Part shown: piece after piece, positions 46,865 to 56,350 of the stretch | Numbering within the stretch: position 1 is the stretch's first letter | How the letters are laid out: the number at the start of each line of letters is the position of its first letter | Source of the DNA: Arthrobacter sp. UM1 | GTDB lineage: Bacteria > Actinomycetota > Actinomycetes > Actinomycetales > Micrococcaceae | Reading direction: 5' to 3' | Assembly (NCBI RefSeq): GCF_020483305.1 | Contig: NZ_JACWAB010000003.1 | Span: 62,001-126,000, forward strand | DNA length: 64,000 bases | Position numbers and translations under genes: made by a program | The notes under the pieces: model-generated | Seen by the model: the letters and a program-made list of their open reading frames with translations, nothing else | The model's database searches: none | Told to the model about the DNA's origin: nothing

Positions 46865-48175
46865 ATGAGCCTTCCCGCGCCCCCGCCGCTCGATCCCGCG
46901 CGGCTCGCCGCCCTCGACGCGGCCGACGAGGCCCGACTGCCCCTCGACGATCCGCTCGCGGCCTCGTCCTCTCTCCGCGCGGCCGGGCACGGCGCCGACG
47001 CGACGGCCTGGGCCCTCTCCCAGCGCTCCTTCCGCGCCAGCGCGCGGTCCAAGCTCGGGGACCGTGCCGAGCAGATGCTCTTCACGCGCGCGGGCCTCGA
47101 GCAGGCCTCTCGGGCCGAGCTCGCCGCCCGCCATGCGGCGACTCTCCGCGCGGCGGGCGCCTCCGCCGTCGTCGACGCCGGCTGCGGTCTCGGCGCGGAC
47201 TCCCTCGCGTTCCTCGACGCGGGGCTGGACGTGCTCGCCGTGGAGATCGACGAGGAGACGGCGGCCTTGACGGCGTGGAACCTCGCCCGGCACCCCCGTG
47301 GCGAGCACGCCCGCGTCGTCGTCGCGGACGTCCTCGAGCTCCTGGAGGGCGGGACCCTCGCGGCCGACGGCGAGTGGGGCCGCTTCGCCCTGTGGTTCGA
47401 CCCGGCGCGGCGCGAGGCGGGCGCCTCCGGGCGGCGCAGGACGTTCGACCCAGAGGCCTTCTCTCCCCCGCTCTCCGCGCTCACCGGCCTGAGCGCCGCC
47501 GATCCGGGGCGGGTCATCGCGGCCAAGCTCGGCCCCGGCCTCGAGTCCGGCTCGGTCCCCGGCCGGTTCGACATCGAGTGGATCACCCACCGCCAGGACA
47601 CCGTCGAGGCGGTCATCTCCACACCCCCGGCGCACCCGGGACACCCGGCGGCGCGGGCCGTCCGCCTCGAGCCGGACGCCGTTCTCGAGCGGCCGCGCGA
47701 GCCCCTCGAGGCTCCGGAGGGCTCGCGTGAGGCCCACGACGACGGCGCCGCCCCGGACCTCGCACCCGAGATCCGCCCCGGGGACACCCTCTGGGAGCCG
47801 GTGGGATCGGTCCTGCGAGCCGGCTTCGTCCGGGACCTGGCCGCTGAGCTGGACGCCGATCTGCTCGACCCGGAGATCGCCTACGTCCTCAGCGCCCGCG
47901 AGTCCCGGTCCGCTCCGGCCTCCCATCCTCTGGCCACGGGGTACAGAGTCCTCGAGACCCTGCCCCTCCACACGAAGAAGCTCAAGTCCTGGGTGCGGAC
48001 CGAAGGCGTCACGGAGCTGACCGTGAAGAAGCGCGGCGTGGACCTGGACCCCGCGGCCGTGCGGCGCCAGCTGTTGGCGGGATCGAAAGCCTCGGGGAAG
48101 GCCCGGAAGCCCGCAACGCTCGTCCTCACCCGGCACGCGGGCAAGCGGGTGGCACTCGCCGTCGAGCCCCTTTGA
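46865..48175 (+). CDS. Class I SAM-dependent methyltransferase with THUMP-like domain
   Basis: 436 residues. Motif I is VVDAGCGLGADSLAF (about 103-117), with VEIDEETAALT and FALWFDPARRE following. The C-terminus contains the THUMP-like region (SWVRTEGVTELTVKKRGVDLDPAAVRRQL to TLVLTRHAGKRVA). The substrate, probably RNA, is not known. A -10-like TACGGT (46852-46857) is 7 nt before ATG 46865; a GTG three codons upstream is less likely. It diverges from groES, sharing the CIRCE-containing region, so HrcA could affect both. Confidence 0.85.
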   Translation: MSLPAPPPLDPARLAALDAADEARLPLDDPLAASSSLRAAGHGADATAWALSQRSFRASARSKLGDRAEQMLFTRAGLEQASRAELAARHAATLRAAGASAVVDAGCGLGADSLAFLDAGLDVLAVEIDEETAALTAWNLARHPRGEHARVVVADVLELLEGGTLAADGEWGRFALWFDPARREAGASGRRRTFDPEAFSPPLSALTGLSAADPGRVIAAKLGPGLESGSVPGRFDIEWITHRQDTVEAVISTPPAHPGHPAARAVRLEPDAVLERPREPLEAPEGSREAHDDGAAPDLAPEIRPGDTLWEPVGSVLRAGFVRDLAAELDADLLDPEIAYVLSARESRSAPASHPLATGYRVLETLPLHTKKLKSWVRTEGVTELTVKKRGVDLDPAAVRRQLLAGSKASGKARKPATLVLTRHAGKRVALAVEPL

Positions 48176-48199
48176 CGGGAGCCGCTCTGAGGCCGCCGC

Positions 48200-49051
48200 T
48201 CAGGCCCGGTCCGCGGGCGCAGTGCCCGTGCGCATGTACTCGGCCGCCTCGGCCACCTGCTCCGGGGAGGGCCGGACGCCCGTGTAGAGGACGAACTGCT
48301 CGAGCGCCTGGAGCACGGCCACCTCGGCGCCCGTGACCACGTCCTTGCCCCGCTCGCGAGCCGCCTTCACCAGCGGCGTCTCGGCGGGCAGCGCGACGAC
48401 GTCGAACACCGCCCCCGCCGCCTCGATGACCGGCTCGGGGAACGCGAGCGTCTCCGCCTCGGGACCGCCCTCCATGCCGAGGGGCGTCGCGTTGACCGCG
48501 ATCTCCGCGCCGGGTTCCGGACTGGGGACCCAGCGGGCGCCGTACTGCTCCGCGAGCGCCCGGCCCCGGGACTCGGTCCGGGCCGCGACGGTCACGTCCT
48601 CGAACCCCGCGTCCGCGAAGGCCGCCACCACGGCCTTGGCCATGCCGCCGGCCCCCTGGACGAGGACGGGAGCGCTCGTGGGGCGTCCGAGCCGTTCGAT
48701 GAGCTGGGCCACGGCCGAGTAGTCGGTGTTGTAGGCGGTGAGGACGCCGTCGTCGTTGACGATCGTGTTGACCGAGTGGATCGCGGACGCGCTCGGCGCG
48801 AGCGCGTCCACAAGCGGGATGACGGCCTCCTTGTACGGCATGGAGACGGCCGCGCCTCGGATCCCGAGGCCGCGCACTCCGGCCACCGCCGCCTCGATGT
48901 CGCGCGGCGCGAACGCCTTGTAGACGTAGTCCAGCCCCAGCTGCGCGTAGAGGAAGTTGTGGAACCGGGTGCCGTTGTTGCTGGGCCTCGCCGAGAGCGA
49001 GATGCAGAGGCGGGTGTCCTTCGAGACCATCCCGATCATCGTGGGCTTCAC
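48200..49051 (-). CDS. Shikimate 5-dehydrogenase-like protein (AroE family)
   Basis: 283 residues from GTG 49051. The substrate-binding domain has SLSARPSNNGTRFHNFLY (the SxS/ST shikimate clamp) and SMPYKEAVIPLVD with catalytic Lys. Asp of NTDY (about 106) pairs with it. The NADP-binding region has GAGGMAKAVVAAF and VAARTESRG. The family resembles HI0607-type SDH-like enzymes more than canonical AroE; the reaction may be shikimate oxidation or that of a close relative. The GTG overlaps the stop of the upstream GH3 gene (GTGA 49051-49048). Confidence 0.82.
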   Translation of the reverse strand: MKPTMIGMVSKDTRLCISLSARPSNNGTRFHNFLYAQLGLDYVYKAFAPRDIEAAVAGVRGLGIRGAAVSMPYKEAVIPLVDALAPSASAIHSVNTIVNDDGVLTAYNTDYSAVAQLIERLGRPTSAPVLVQGAGGMAKAVVAAFADAGFEDVTVAARTESRGRALAEQYGARWVPSPEPGAEIAVNATPLGMEGGPEAETLAFPEPVIEAAGAVFDVVALPAETPLVKAARERGKDVVTGAEVAVLQALEQFVLYTGVRPSPEQVAEAAEYMRTGTAPADRA

Positions 49052-50775
49052 GAGGAGCACCCTGTTCCGGCCTTGTACGGCCCGACCTGGGTCGTCAGCT
49101 TGCCCGTCGCCGTGACCTTGCCGCGCAGCACGGCCACGAGGGCGCTGAAGGAGTTCGGCGTGGCCGAGTAGAGGGCCACCTTCGCGGGGGCCGTCGAGTC
49201 CGCGAGCACCCAGGGGCCGTCGGTGGCGACGACGACGTCCGCGTTCATCGGAGCCGATCCGTACCCCGCGAGCGCCACCGTCGGACCGGAGGAGCCGACC
49301 TTGAGCCCGGACTCCTTCGCCGCCGCCGCGAAGGCGGCCCGGTCCGCCGGATCCCCGCCGACCAGCCGGACGGAGTCGCCCTTGACCAGCGGCGCCGAGC
49401 ACTGCCCCGTCAGGATCGTGGCGCCGGCCACGCTGTCCTCGCGGGAGAGCTCCTCGCTGCTGCCGGGCTGCGCCGGGGGAACGCGCTTCTCGGCCAGCCG
49501 CTTCTGCCAGAGGCCCATGGCGACGACGCGCTCGGCGGCCTCGTTGAGGCGGGACTCGCTCACCTTCCCGCTCTTGACCGCGTCCACGATCCCGGAGCGG
49601 GCCGCGTCCACGTCCGCGGGCATGAGCAGGAGGTCCGCGCCGGCGCCGAGAGCACGTGCGGCGGCCTCGCCGGGACCGTAGGACTCGGTGATCGCGCCCA
49701 TGTTGAGCGCGTCGGTCATGGCCACGCCCTTGAAGCCCATCGAGCGCAGCTGGCGGTAGGCCACCGGGGAGAGGGAGGTGGGGACGCCCGGCTCGAGCGC
49801 GGGGACGTCGAGGTGGCCCATCATGACCACGTTCGCGCCGCCGTCGATCGCGCCCTGGAAGGGCTTGAGGTCCCTCGCCTTGAGCTGGTCCAGGCTGGCG
49901 TCCTGCTCGGGGAGGCCGATGTGGGAGTCCCCGGTCACGGACCCGTGTCCCGGGAAGTGCTTGACGCTGGAGAGGACGCCGGCCTTCTTGGCCCCGTCCA
50001 CGCTGGCCCTGGCCATCCTGGAGACGAGCGCAGGGTCCTCGCCGTAGGAGCGGGCCCCGATGGTCGGGTCGTCGGCGCCGATCGTCGCGTCCGCCACCGT
50101 GCCGTTGTTGAGCGTGAAGCCGAGCTGCGCGAGCTCGGAGTTCATGGCCATCGAGGCCTTCTCCGTCCGGGCGGGGTCGCCGGCGGCCCCGAAGGTCATC
50201 GGCGTGGGCCACTGCGTGAGAGGCGCGCGGAGCCTGGCGACGGTTCCGCCCTCCTGGTCCACGGTGACGATGGTCCCCCAGGGGCGCTTGTCGGTCACGG
50301 CCCGGAGATCGGCGATGTCCTTCTTCATCGCCTCGACGTCGGCGGTGCCGTTCTTCGCGGTGGGGACGTTGTCCCCCATGATGATCGTGCCCGCGAGCTT
50401 CAGCTTCGCCGCCTTGGCCGCAGCGGCCTTGGCGTTCCTCCCCTTGTACTCCTGGATGAGCACGGCCCCGGCGCGGTCCTCCACGCTCATCCCCTTGACG
50501 TAGCCCTCGGCCCGTCGGCGGTCGTCGTCGTTCGGGCCCCGGAAGTCCGGGTCGTCAGACTTGAGAGAGGAGGTGGGAACAGGCGTCGGAGAGTCGCTGT
50601 CGGACGAGGACGCCGACGGCGAGGCGGACGCCGTCGAGGACGAGCTCTTGCTGCCGGACGAAGACGGCGCGCTGTTCGGGGCGGAGGGCTTGGAGCAGCC
50701 CGTCGCCAGAAGGCTCGTCGCGGCGAACAGGGCGGCGGAGGCGGCCAGCGGTCGGGGCATCAGTCGTCGGAACAC
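49048..50775 (-). CDS. Secreted GH3-family beta-N-acetylhexosaminidase-like lipoprotein
   Basis: 575 residues. Signal peptide with lipobox LATGC (Cys27), a Ser-rich linker (28-72), then a GH3 domain: GTIIMGDNVPTA, VDQEGGTVARLR (about 172-183), KHFPGHGSVTGDSHIGLP (general-acid His loop of NagZ-type GH3), and the nucleophile Asp in GVAMTDALNMGAI. NagZ-like enzymes release terminal GlcNAc from peptidoglycan fragments; here it would act outside the membrane. The C-terminal 150 residues form an accessory region. The start GTG 50775 is supported by TAGACT 6 nt upstream. Confidence 0.88.
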   Translation of the reverse strand: MFRRLMPRPLAASAALFAATSLLATGCSKPSAPNSAPSSSGSKSSSSTASASPSASSSDSDSPTPVPTSSLKSDDPDFRGPNDDDRRRAEGYVKGMSVEDRAGAVLIQEYKGRNAKAAAAKAAKLKLAGTIIMGDNVPTAKNGTADVEAMKKDIADLRAVTDKRPWGTIVTVDQEGGTVARLRAPLTQWPTPMTFGAAGDPARTEKASMAMNSELAQLGFTLNNGTVADATIGADDPTIGARSYGEDPALVSRMARASVDGAKKAGVLSSVKHFPGHGSVTGDSHIGLPEQDASLDQLKARDLKPFQGAIDGGANVVMMGHLDVPALEPGVPTSLSPVAYRQLRSMGFKGVAMTDALNMGAITESYGPGEAAARALGAGADLLLMPADVDAARSGIVDAVKSGKVSESRLNEAAERVVAMGLWQKRLAEKRVPPAQPGSSEELSREDSVAGATILTGQCSAPLVKGDSVRLVGGDPADRAAFAAAAKESGLKVGSSGPTVALAGYGSAPMNADVVVATDGPWVLADSTAPAKVALYSATPNSFSALVAVLRGKVTATGKLTTQVGPYKAGTGCSS

Positions 50776-50837
50776 CCGGCCAGTCTAGCCGCGGGCCGTC
50801 TATACAATGATGTGACCCCGCAATTGCAAGGAGCCTT

Positions 50838-52010
50838 GTGAACATCGAATTCAGCTCGTCGGAACAGTCGACCCTGGGCCTCGAGTGGGAGCTCGCCCTG
50901 GTGGATCCGGGGACAGGAGACCTCGTGTCCGTGGCTCCCGCGGTGCTCAAGGCGGCCCTCGCCCGCAGGCCCGAGCTCGGGGTGGAGGACGAGCACCCCT
51001 TCATCAAGCGCGAGCTCCTCGAGAACACGGTGGAGCTCGTGACCGGCGTGAACCGCGCGGTGCCGGAGGCCGTCGAGGACCTCGGCCGCTGCCTTGCGGA
51101 GCTGCGCGCCGTCACGGACGAGCTCGGGGTGGAGCTCTTCTGCGCGGGGTCCCACCCGTTCTCGGGAACCCAGCTGCAGTCCGTCTCGGACAAGGAGCGC
51201 TACCAGCGGCTCATCGACCGCACCCAGTGGTGGGGCCAGCAGATGCTCATCTACGGGGTGCACGTCCATGTGGGCGTGGACTCGGTGCACAAGGCCCTCC
51301 CCGTGGTCAACGGGCTCACGTACTACCTCCCCCACTTCCAGGCGCTCAGCGCCTCCAGCCCGTACTGGAACGGCGAGGACACGGGCTACGCCTCCCAGCG
51401 CGCCCTCATGTTCCAGCAGCTGCCGACGGCGGGCACGCCGTGGTCTTTCACCGAGTGGTCGGAGTTCGAGCGCTACGTAGAGGACATGATGCACACGGGC
51501 GTGGTGGACCTCCTCAACGAGATCCGCTGGGACATCCGCCCGGTTCCGAACCTCGGAACCGTGGAGATGCGGGTCTGCGACGGCCTGACCACGCTCCGCG
51601 AGATCGGCGCCGTCACGGCGCTCACGCAGTGCCTCGTGGAGGAGTTCTCCCGGCGGATCGACGCCGGTGAGACGGTGGAGCCGATGCAGCCGTGGTTCGT
51701 CAAGGAGAACAAGTGGCGCGCGGCCCGCTACGGCCTGGACGCCATCGTCATCCTGGACCGCGAGGGCAACGAGGAGCTGGTGACGGACCACCTGAGGAAC
51801 ACCGTCCTCCCCCGCCTGCGCCCCATCGCCGAGGACCTCGGCTGCTCGGACGAGCTCGAGGACGTCCTCGCGATCATCGACGCCGGCGCCGGCTACCAGC
51901 GCCAGCGGTGGATGGCCGAGCAGACCTCGGGCGACCTCACCGCCGTCGTCCTCGACGGCGTCGCGCGGATGCGCTCCAACGAGCTGCCGGACGCCGCGGC
52001 CGGCCACTAG
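50838..52010 (+). CDS. Glutamate--cysteine ligase family protein (YbdK/GCS2 type)
   Basis: 390 residues. GCS2 signature: [12 protein letters not shown] (12-23), the metal- and ATP-binding [43 protein letters not shown] and VEMRVCDG. YbdK-type enzymes have weak glutamate-cysteine ligase activity; in actinobacteria, which use mycothiol, the in vivo role is unclear. A TATACAAT box (50801-50808) and AAGGAG (50828-50833) upstream support GTG 50838. It converges with tsaD, overlapping it by 4 bp. Confidence 0.88.
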   Translation: MNIEFSSSEQSTLGLEWELALVDPGTGDLVSVAPAVLKAALARRPELGVEDEHPFIKRELLENTVELVTGVNRAVPEAVEDLGRCLAELRAVTDELGVELFCAGSHPFSGTQLQSVSDKERYQRLIDRTQWWGQQMLIYGVHVHVGVDSVHKALPVVNGLTYYLPHFQALSASSPYWNGEDTGYASQRALMFQQLPTAGTPWSFTEWSEFERYVEDMMHTGVVDLLNEIRWDIRPVPNLGTVEMRVCDGLTTLREIGAVTALTQCLVEEFSRRIDAGETVEPMQPWFVKENKWRAARYGLDAIVILDREGNEELVTDHLRNTVLPRLRPIAEDLGCSDELEDVLAIIDAGAGYQRQRWMAEQTSGDLTAVVLDGVARMRSNELPDAAAGH

Positions 52011-53125
52011 GCCGGCGGCAGGCTTACGGTGGAGACGGGCAGGGACGGGTCGGTCCCGAACCCGAGCCCGCTCGGCTGAACGCCGTCCGCGACGAGGCGG
52101 GCGCCGAGCGCCGCCACCATCGCGCCGTTGTCGGTGCAGAGGCTGAACGGCGGCACGCGCAGGCTGATCCCCGCCGAGGCGCAGCGCGCCGCGAGGAGGG
52201 AGCGCAGACCGCTGTTCGCGGCCACGCCTCCCCCGAGGAGCAGGTGCCCGATCCCGTGCTCCCGGCAGGCTCGCACCGCCTTGGCGGTGATGACGTCCGC
52301 CACGGCGGCCTGGAACCCGGCGCACACGTCCTCGACCGGAACCTCCTGACCCTGCCGCTCGAAGTGCTCGATGCTGCGCGAGACGGCCGTCTTGACCCCG
52401 GAGAAGCTGAAGTCGTTCCGGTGGGGCCCCGGCTCCTCCGCGGTGCCGACGAACTTGGGCTGGGTGAGGCCCCGCGGATAGCGGATGGCCTTCGGGTCCC
52501 CCTCGGCGGCGAGCCGGTCGATGACCGGGCCGCCCGGATATCCGAGCCCCAGCATGCGAGCCACTTTGTCGTACGCCTCGCCCGCCGCGTCGTCGATAGT
52601 GGAGCCGAGGAGCTCGACGTCCCGGGTCAGCGAGCCGACCCGCAGGATCTCGGTGTGCCCTCCGGAGACGAGCAGGGCGCCGAGCCCCTCCGGAAGATGC
52701 CCGCCCTCGAGCGCCGCGGCGCCCACGTGGGCCACGAGGTGGTTGACGCCGTAGAGCGGCTTGCCGGTGGCGAGCGCGAGGGCCTTCGCCGCGGCCACCC
52801 CCACCATGAGCGCGCCGTTGAGCCCGGGGCCCGCGGTCACCGCGATGGCGTCCACCTCGTCCAGCTCCACGCCCGCCGTCGCCAGCGCCTCGGCGAGCGT
52901 GGGCCGGAAGGCCTCGACGTGAGCGCGGGCCGCGATCTCCGGGATGACACCGCCGAACACGGCGTGCTGGTCCATGGAGCTCGCCACCGCGTTGGCGAGC
53001 AGCTCCGTGCCGCGGACGATCCCGACTCCGGTCTCGTCGCACGAGGTCTCGATGCCGAGGACGAGGGGCTCGGCCCCCTCCTGCGGAGTCGGCACGGCGG
53101 CCGCGCCTGCGGTCTGCTGGGTCAT
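52007..53125 (-). CDS. tsaD: tRNA N6-threonylcarbamoyladenosine transferase TsaD
   Basis: 372 residues. Catalyses transfer of the threonylcarbamoyl group to A37 of tRNAs reading ANN codons. Motifs: [14 protein letters not shown] (ASKHA phosphate loop), [11 protein letters not shown] with the metal-binding His-x4-His pair, [10 protein letters not shown], and [12 protein letters not shown]. The N-terminus has about 18 extra residues. It is the last gene of alr-tsaE, tsaB, rimI, tsaD; its ATG overlaps the rimI stop (53122-53125). Confidence 0.96.
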   Translation of the reverse strand: MTQQTAGAAAVPTPQEGAEPLVLGIETSCDETGVGIVRGTELLANAVASSMDQHAVFGGVIPEIAARAHVEAFRPTLAEALATAGVELDEVDAIAVTAGPGLNGALMVGVAAAKALALATGKPLYGVNHLVAHVGAAALEGGHLPEGLGALLVSGGHTEILRVGSLTRDVELLGSTIDDAAGEAYDKVARMLGLGYPGGPVIDRLAAEGDPKAIRYPRGLTQPKFVGTAEEPGPHRNDFSFSGVKTAVSRSIEHFERQGQEVPVEDVCAGFQAAVADVITAKAVRACREHGIGHLLLGGGVAANSGLRSLLAARCASAGISLRVPPFSLCTDNGAMVAALGARLVADGVQPSGLGFGTDPSLPVSTVSLPPA

Positions 53126-53631
53126 GCGTCCTCCTCGGACAGGTCGAGCTGCATGATGACGGCGTCCTGGCCGCCCCGGTAGTAGCGCTTGCGCACGTGG
53201 ATCTCGCGGAAGCCCCGGCGCGTGTAGAGGTCCCGGGCTCTCGCGTTGTCCTCCCGGACCTCGAGCAGGATGTCCTCGGCCGCTCGGCGGCGGGCGGCGT
53301 CGATGAGGATCTCAAGCAGCCGGCGGCCGGCTCCCCGGCCCTGGAACGAGCGGGCGACCCCGATGGTCTGGATGTCCGCGACCGGCGGGACGCACATCAC
53401 GCCGCCGTAGGCCGCAACCTCGCCTCGTCCTCCGCCGTCCGGGTCCTCCCGGACCTCGCCGACCCAGTACTCCCGCGTCTCGGGCTGGAACAGCTCGGCC
53501 TCGAAGGCGCTGCGGGGCCACGCGTCCTCGCCGAAGAGCTCGTCCTCGAGCTCCATGATCCTCTCGAGGTCCTCCGCGTCCATGAGCCGGAATTCAATGC
53601 CCGGCGCCTTCGCGCCCGCCCCGCCGGTCAC
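53122..53631 (-). CDS. rimI: Ribosomal protein S18-alanine N-acetyltransferase
   Basis: 169 residues from GTG 53631 (GTGA overlap with the tsaB stop). GNAT fold: [26 protein letters not shown] (about 14-39), [24 protein letters not shown] (acetyl-CoA loop) and [40 protein letters not shown] (conserved C-terminal signature). It acetylates the S18 N-terminus and is often co-encoded with TsaD, as here. Confidence 0.93.
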   Translation of the reverse strand: MTGGAGAKAPGIEFRLMDAEDLERIMELEDELFGEDAWPRSAFEAELFQPETREYWVGEVREDPDGGGRGEVAAYGGVMCVPPVADIQTIGVARSFQGRGAGRRLLEILIDAARRRAAEDILLEVREDNARARDLYTRRGFREIHVRKRYYRGGQDAVIMQLDLSEEDA

Positions 53632-54383
53632 GGCCGCTCCCCCGCAGCAGTCCGGGGGCTGAGGGGCTTGCGCGGAGCCGGCACCTTGGCGTCCGAGGCC
53701 CTGAGGTACTGCGGGCTCAGGCGGGGCAGCTCCGCCCCTCGCGCTCTCGCCTCGAGCACGAGCGCGGCCACGCCGAGCGCATGCGGCCGCCGGGCCGCCG
53801 CCCGCTCCGCGTTCGGGAAGGCCTCGTCGAACGCCTCCGGATAGAGCTCCGCTCCCTCGCCCGCCAGAACGGCTCGCTCGCCGACGACGGAGGCCGCCGC
53901 CCCGGCTGCGACTCCCGGAACGTCCACTCGGGGCCCTTCGACGCGGCGCCCTTCGGCGTCGTAGGCGGCCCAGTACACCTCGCGCCGTCGCGCATCGGTG
54001 GCGACGACGACGGGCGCCGGCGCGCTCCCGGCCCGTTCGCGGCGCACGGCCCACGCGAGGGCATCGAGGGAGTCCACGGTCTCGCAGGGCACTCCCCAGC
54101 CGAACGCGAGGGCGTCCGCCGTCGCCATGCCCACGCGGAGACCGGTGAAGGGGCCGGGGCCGGCGCCGACGGCCACTGCGTCCGGCACGCCGCCCGCCTC
54201 GAGGGCGGCGCGGACCATGGAGGCCGCGTCCTCGGCGTGGGAGGTCGAGTCGAGGCTCTCGCCGGCGTAGACCGGCTCCTCGGGGCGGTCCGAGCGGACG
54301 AGCGCCACGCTCGCCCGGGCGGACGTGTCCACGGCGAGCAGCAGGACCGGCTCGGTGCTCTTGGGGGTCGCTGTCTCGGTCAT
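53628..54383 (-). CDS. tsaB: tRNA threonylcarbamoyladenosine biosynthesis protein TsaB
   Basis: 251 residues. A shorter ASKHA relative of TsaD that scaffolds the TsaBDE complex. LLLAVDTSARASVALV, AVGAGPGPFTGLRVGMATADALAFGW and VVATDARRREVYWAAYD are TsaB-specific. ATG 54383 overlaps the stop of the alr-tsaE gene (54380-54383). The C-terminal tail is Pro/Arg-rich and may be less conserved. Confidence 0.95.
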   Translation of the reverse strand: MTETATPKSTEPVLLLAVDTSARASVALVRSDRPEEPVYAGESLDSTSHAEDAASMVRAALEAGGVPDAVAVGAGPGPFTGLRVGMATADALAFGWGVPCETVDSLDALAWAVRRERAGSAPAPVVVATDARRREVYWAAYDAEGRRVEGPRVDVPGVAAGAAASVVGERAVLAGEGAELYPEAFDEAFPNAERAAARRPHALGVAALVLEARARGAELPRLSPQYLRASDAKVPAPRKPLSPRTAAGERP

Positions 54384-56152
54384 GCTCGGCCGGCCTCCGT
54401 TCCGTTCTCCGTCGATGTCCTCCCCGGGCCCTCTTCCCGGCCCGGGCCGCCGTCTCCGCGCACGAGGGTCACGGAGACGGTCCGGACGTCCGCGCCCTCG
54501 TCCTCGTCCTCGTCGAAGGAGAGGCCGCCGTCCTCCCGCTCCGGATTCGCGCTCAGCCCGGCCCGCTCGATCTCCACGCGCAGCCGGCGCTCGCCGAAGG
54601 CCGGGTCCACGGACTCGCCCCACTCGATGACGGTCACGGACTCGCCGGCCGTGTCGTCCAGGCCCAGCGAGTCGAGGTCGCCGTGCGGGCCGAGGCGGTA
54701 GGCGTCCACGTGGACGAGGTCAGGCCCTCCCGGCCGGGGCCCCTCCGGATCGTTGCGGTGGATGCGGCTCAGCACGAACGTCGGGGAGATGACGCGGCCC
54801 TCAGCGCCCAGCCCGCGGGCGATTCCCTGGGTCAGCGTCGTCTTCCCCGCGCCGAGCGGCCCGGAGAGGACCACCGCGTCCCCCTTCCGGAGCGCGCGCC
54901 CGAGCCGCTCGCCGAGCCGTCTCATGTCCTCCGCCTCGGGCGCCTCGTGGCGGCCCAGGGGCAGGGACTCGGCCTCGCGCCCGAGGGCGCCTCGCACCAC
55001 GCGGTCCACACGCTGCGAGATCCGCGTGACGATCTCGTAGTTGATCGTCTGGGCCGCCTCGGCCCAGACCTCCACCGGCGTGCTCCCGGGGGCGCCGAAC
55101 ACCGTGACCGTGCGCCCCTGGAGGGAGAGTGCCGACTCGTCCGGGCCGAGGTCCACGACGAACTGGTCCATGGCCACGCGCCCCACCACCGGATGCTCCC
55201 GGCCGTCCACCGTGACCCTGGCGCCCTCGGCGATGCGCGGGATCCCGTCCGCGTAGCCGAGCGGGACGAGGCCGAGGTGAGTGGGCGACTCCGCCACGAA
55301 CCGGTGCCCGTAGGAGACGCCGAGCCCCGTCGGGGCCCTCTTGACGAGGGTGAGCGTCGTCTCGAGCGACATGGCCGGCGTCAGTCCGAACTCGGCGGCA
55401 GGCCGGTCCGGGAAGGGGCTGAGGCCGTAGAGCCCGAGCCCCACGCGGCAGACGTCGTAGCGGAGGTCAGGGCGGAGCAGGGCCGCGGGGGTGTTCGCGG
55501 CGTGCTTCTCCAGGCCGGCCAGCCCGCAGCGCTCCGCGAGCGCCGCGGCCCGCTCGAACGCCTCGCGCTGCAAGTCCGTCTCGGGGCGCTCCGGCTCGTC
55601 CGCCACGGCCAGGTGGGTCATGAGCCCGACGACGCGCACCCGCCCCTCGCGCTGGAGCTCCGCGAGGCGCTCCATGAGCCCGGCCCACGCGTCCTCGAGC
55701 GCGCCGTTCCGCCCGAGGCCGGTGTCCGCCTTGAGGTGGAGCCGCGGGACCTCTCCCGTGGCCTCGGCAGCCTCGAGGACCCGCTCGATCTCCGTGCCGT
55801 TGACGCCGAGCTCGATCCCCGCGCGGAGGGCGGCGGCGAAGTCAGTGTGGGGCGTGTGGAGCCAGGCGAGGACCCGTGCCCCCTCGCCAATCCCGTGCTC
55901 CTCGAGCCCCCGGATGAGGTCGAGGCCCTCGCGCACATGGGCGACGCCGAAGCGGCGGACGCCCGCGCTCCAGGCCGCCCGGGCCGCTGTGACGGCGCCG
56001 TGCCCGTACCCGTCCGCTTTGACCACGGCCATGAGCTCGGCCGGGGAGATCCGAGCTGCCAGGGCGGCGGCGTTGGCCGCCAGGGCCTCGAGGTCGATGA
56101 CGGCCGCGCGCTCGGGGGCGAGCGCGGACGAGTGAGTCGATGCCTTTTCCAC
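54380..56152 (-). CDS. alr: Bifunctional alanine racemase / TsaE ATPase fusion
   Basis: 590 residues. Residues 15-385 are alanine racemase: the PLP Lys45 in VVKADGYGHG, Tyr281 (VSYGHRF) as second base, and the AMDQFVVDL region. Residues about 400-555 are TsaE: P-loop GPLGAGKTTL (431-440), SPTF (456-459), HVDAYRL and IEWGESV. The junction (RISQRVDRVVRGALGREAES) runs in one frame with no stop. Alr makes D-alanine for peptidoglycan and TsaE powers the t6A pathway; the fusion ties the two functions to equal expression. It is first in the alr-tsaE, tsaB, rimI, tsaD operon. Confidence 0.94.
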   Translation of the reverse strand: MEKASTHSSALAPERAAVIDLEALAANAAALAARISPAELMAVVKADGYGHGAVTAARAAWSAGVRRFGVAHVREGLDLIRGLEEHGIGEGARVLAWLHTPHTDFAAALRAGIELGVNGTEIERVLEAAEATGEVPRLHLKADTGLGRNGALEDAWAGLMERLAELQREGRVRVVGLMTHLAVADEPERPETDLQREAFERAAALAERCGLAGLEKHAANTPAALLRPDLRYDVCRVGLGLYGLSPFPDRPAAEFGLTPAMSLETTLTLVKRAPTGLGVSYGHRFVAESPTHLGLVPLGYADGIPRIAEGARVTVDGREHPVVGRVAMDQFVVDLGPDESALSLQGRTVTVFGAPGSTPVEVWAEAAQTINYEIVTRISQRVDRVVRGALGREAESLPLGRHEAPEAEDMRRLGERLGRALRKGDAVVLSGPLGAGKTTLTQGIARGLGAEGRVISPTFVLSRIHRNDPEGPRPGGPDLVHVDAYRLGPHGDLDSLGLDDTAGESVTVIEWGESVDPAFGERRLRVEIERAGLSANPEREDGGLSFDEDEDEGADVRTVSVTLVRGDGGPGREEGPGRTSTENGTEAGRA

Positions 56153-56350
56153 CGGTCCATCATCTCATCCGCACAGGCGCCGCCCGGAGCGGTGGGCATG
56201 GGATAACATTGCAGTCGATTGCCATTTTAAAGTCCGATGCGCCCTCTGGACTGCGGCGCGGCCTCCTCGCGCACGTCCGGCTGAGACGGCCAGTCCCCCG
56301 CTGGCCTGTCCGCCGAGGGCCGCGTCCAGCCTGCTCGAGGAGTCTTCTCG

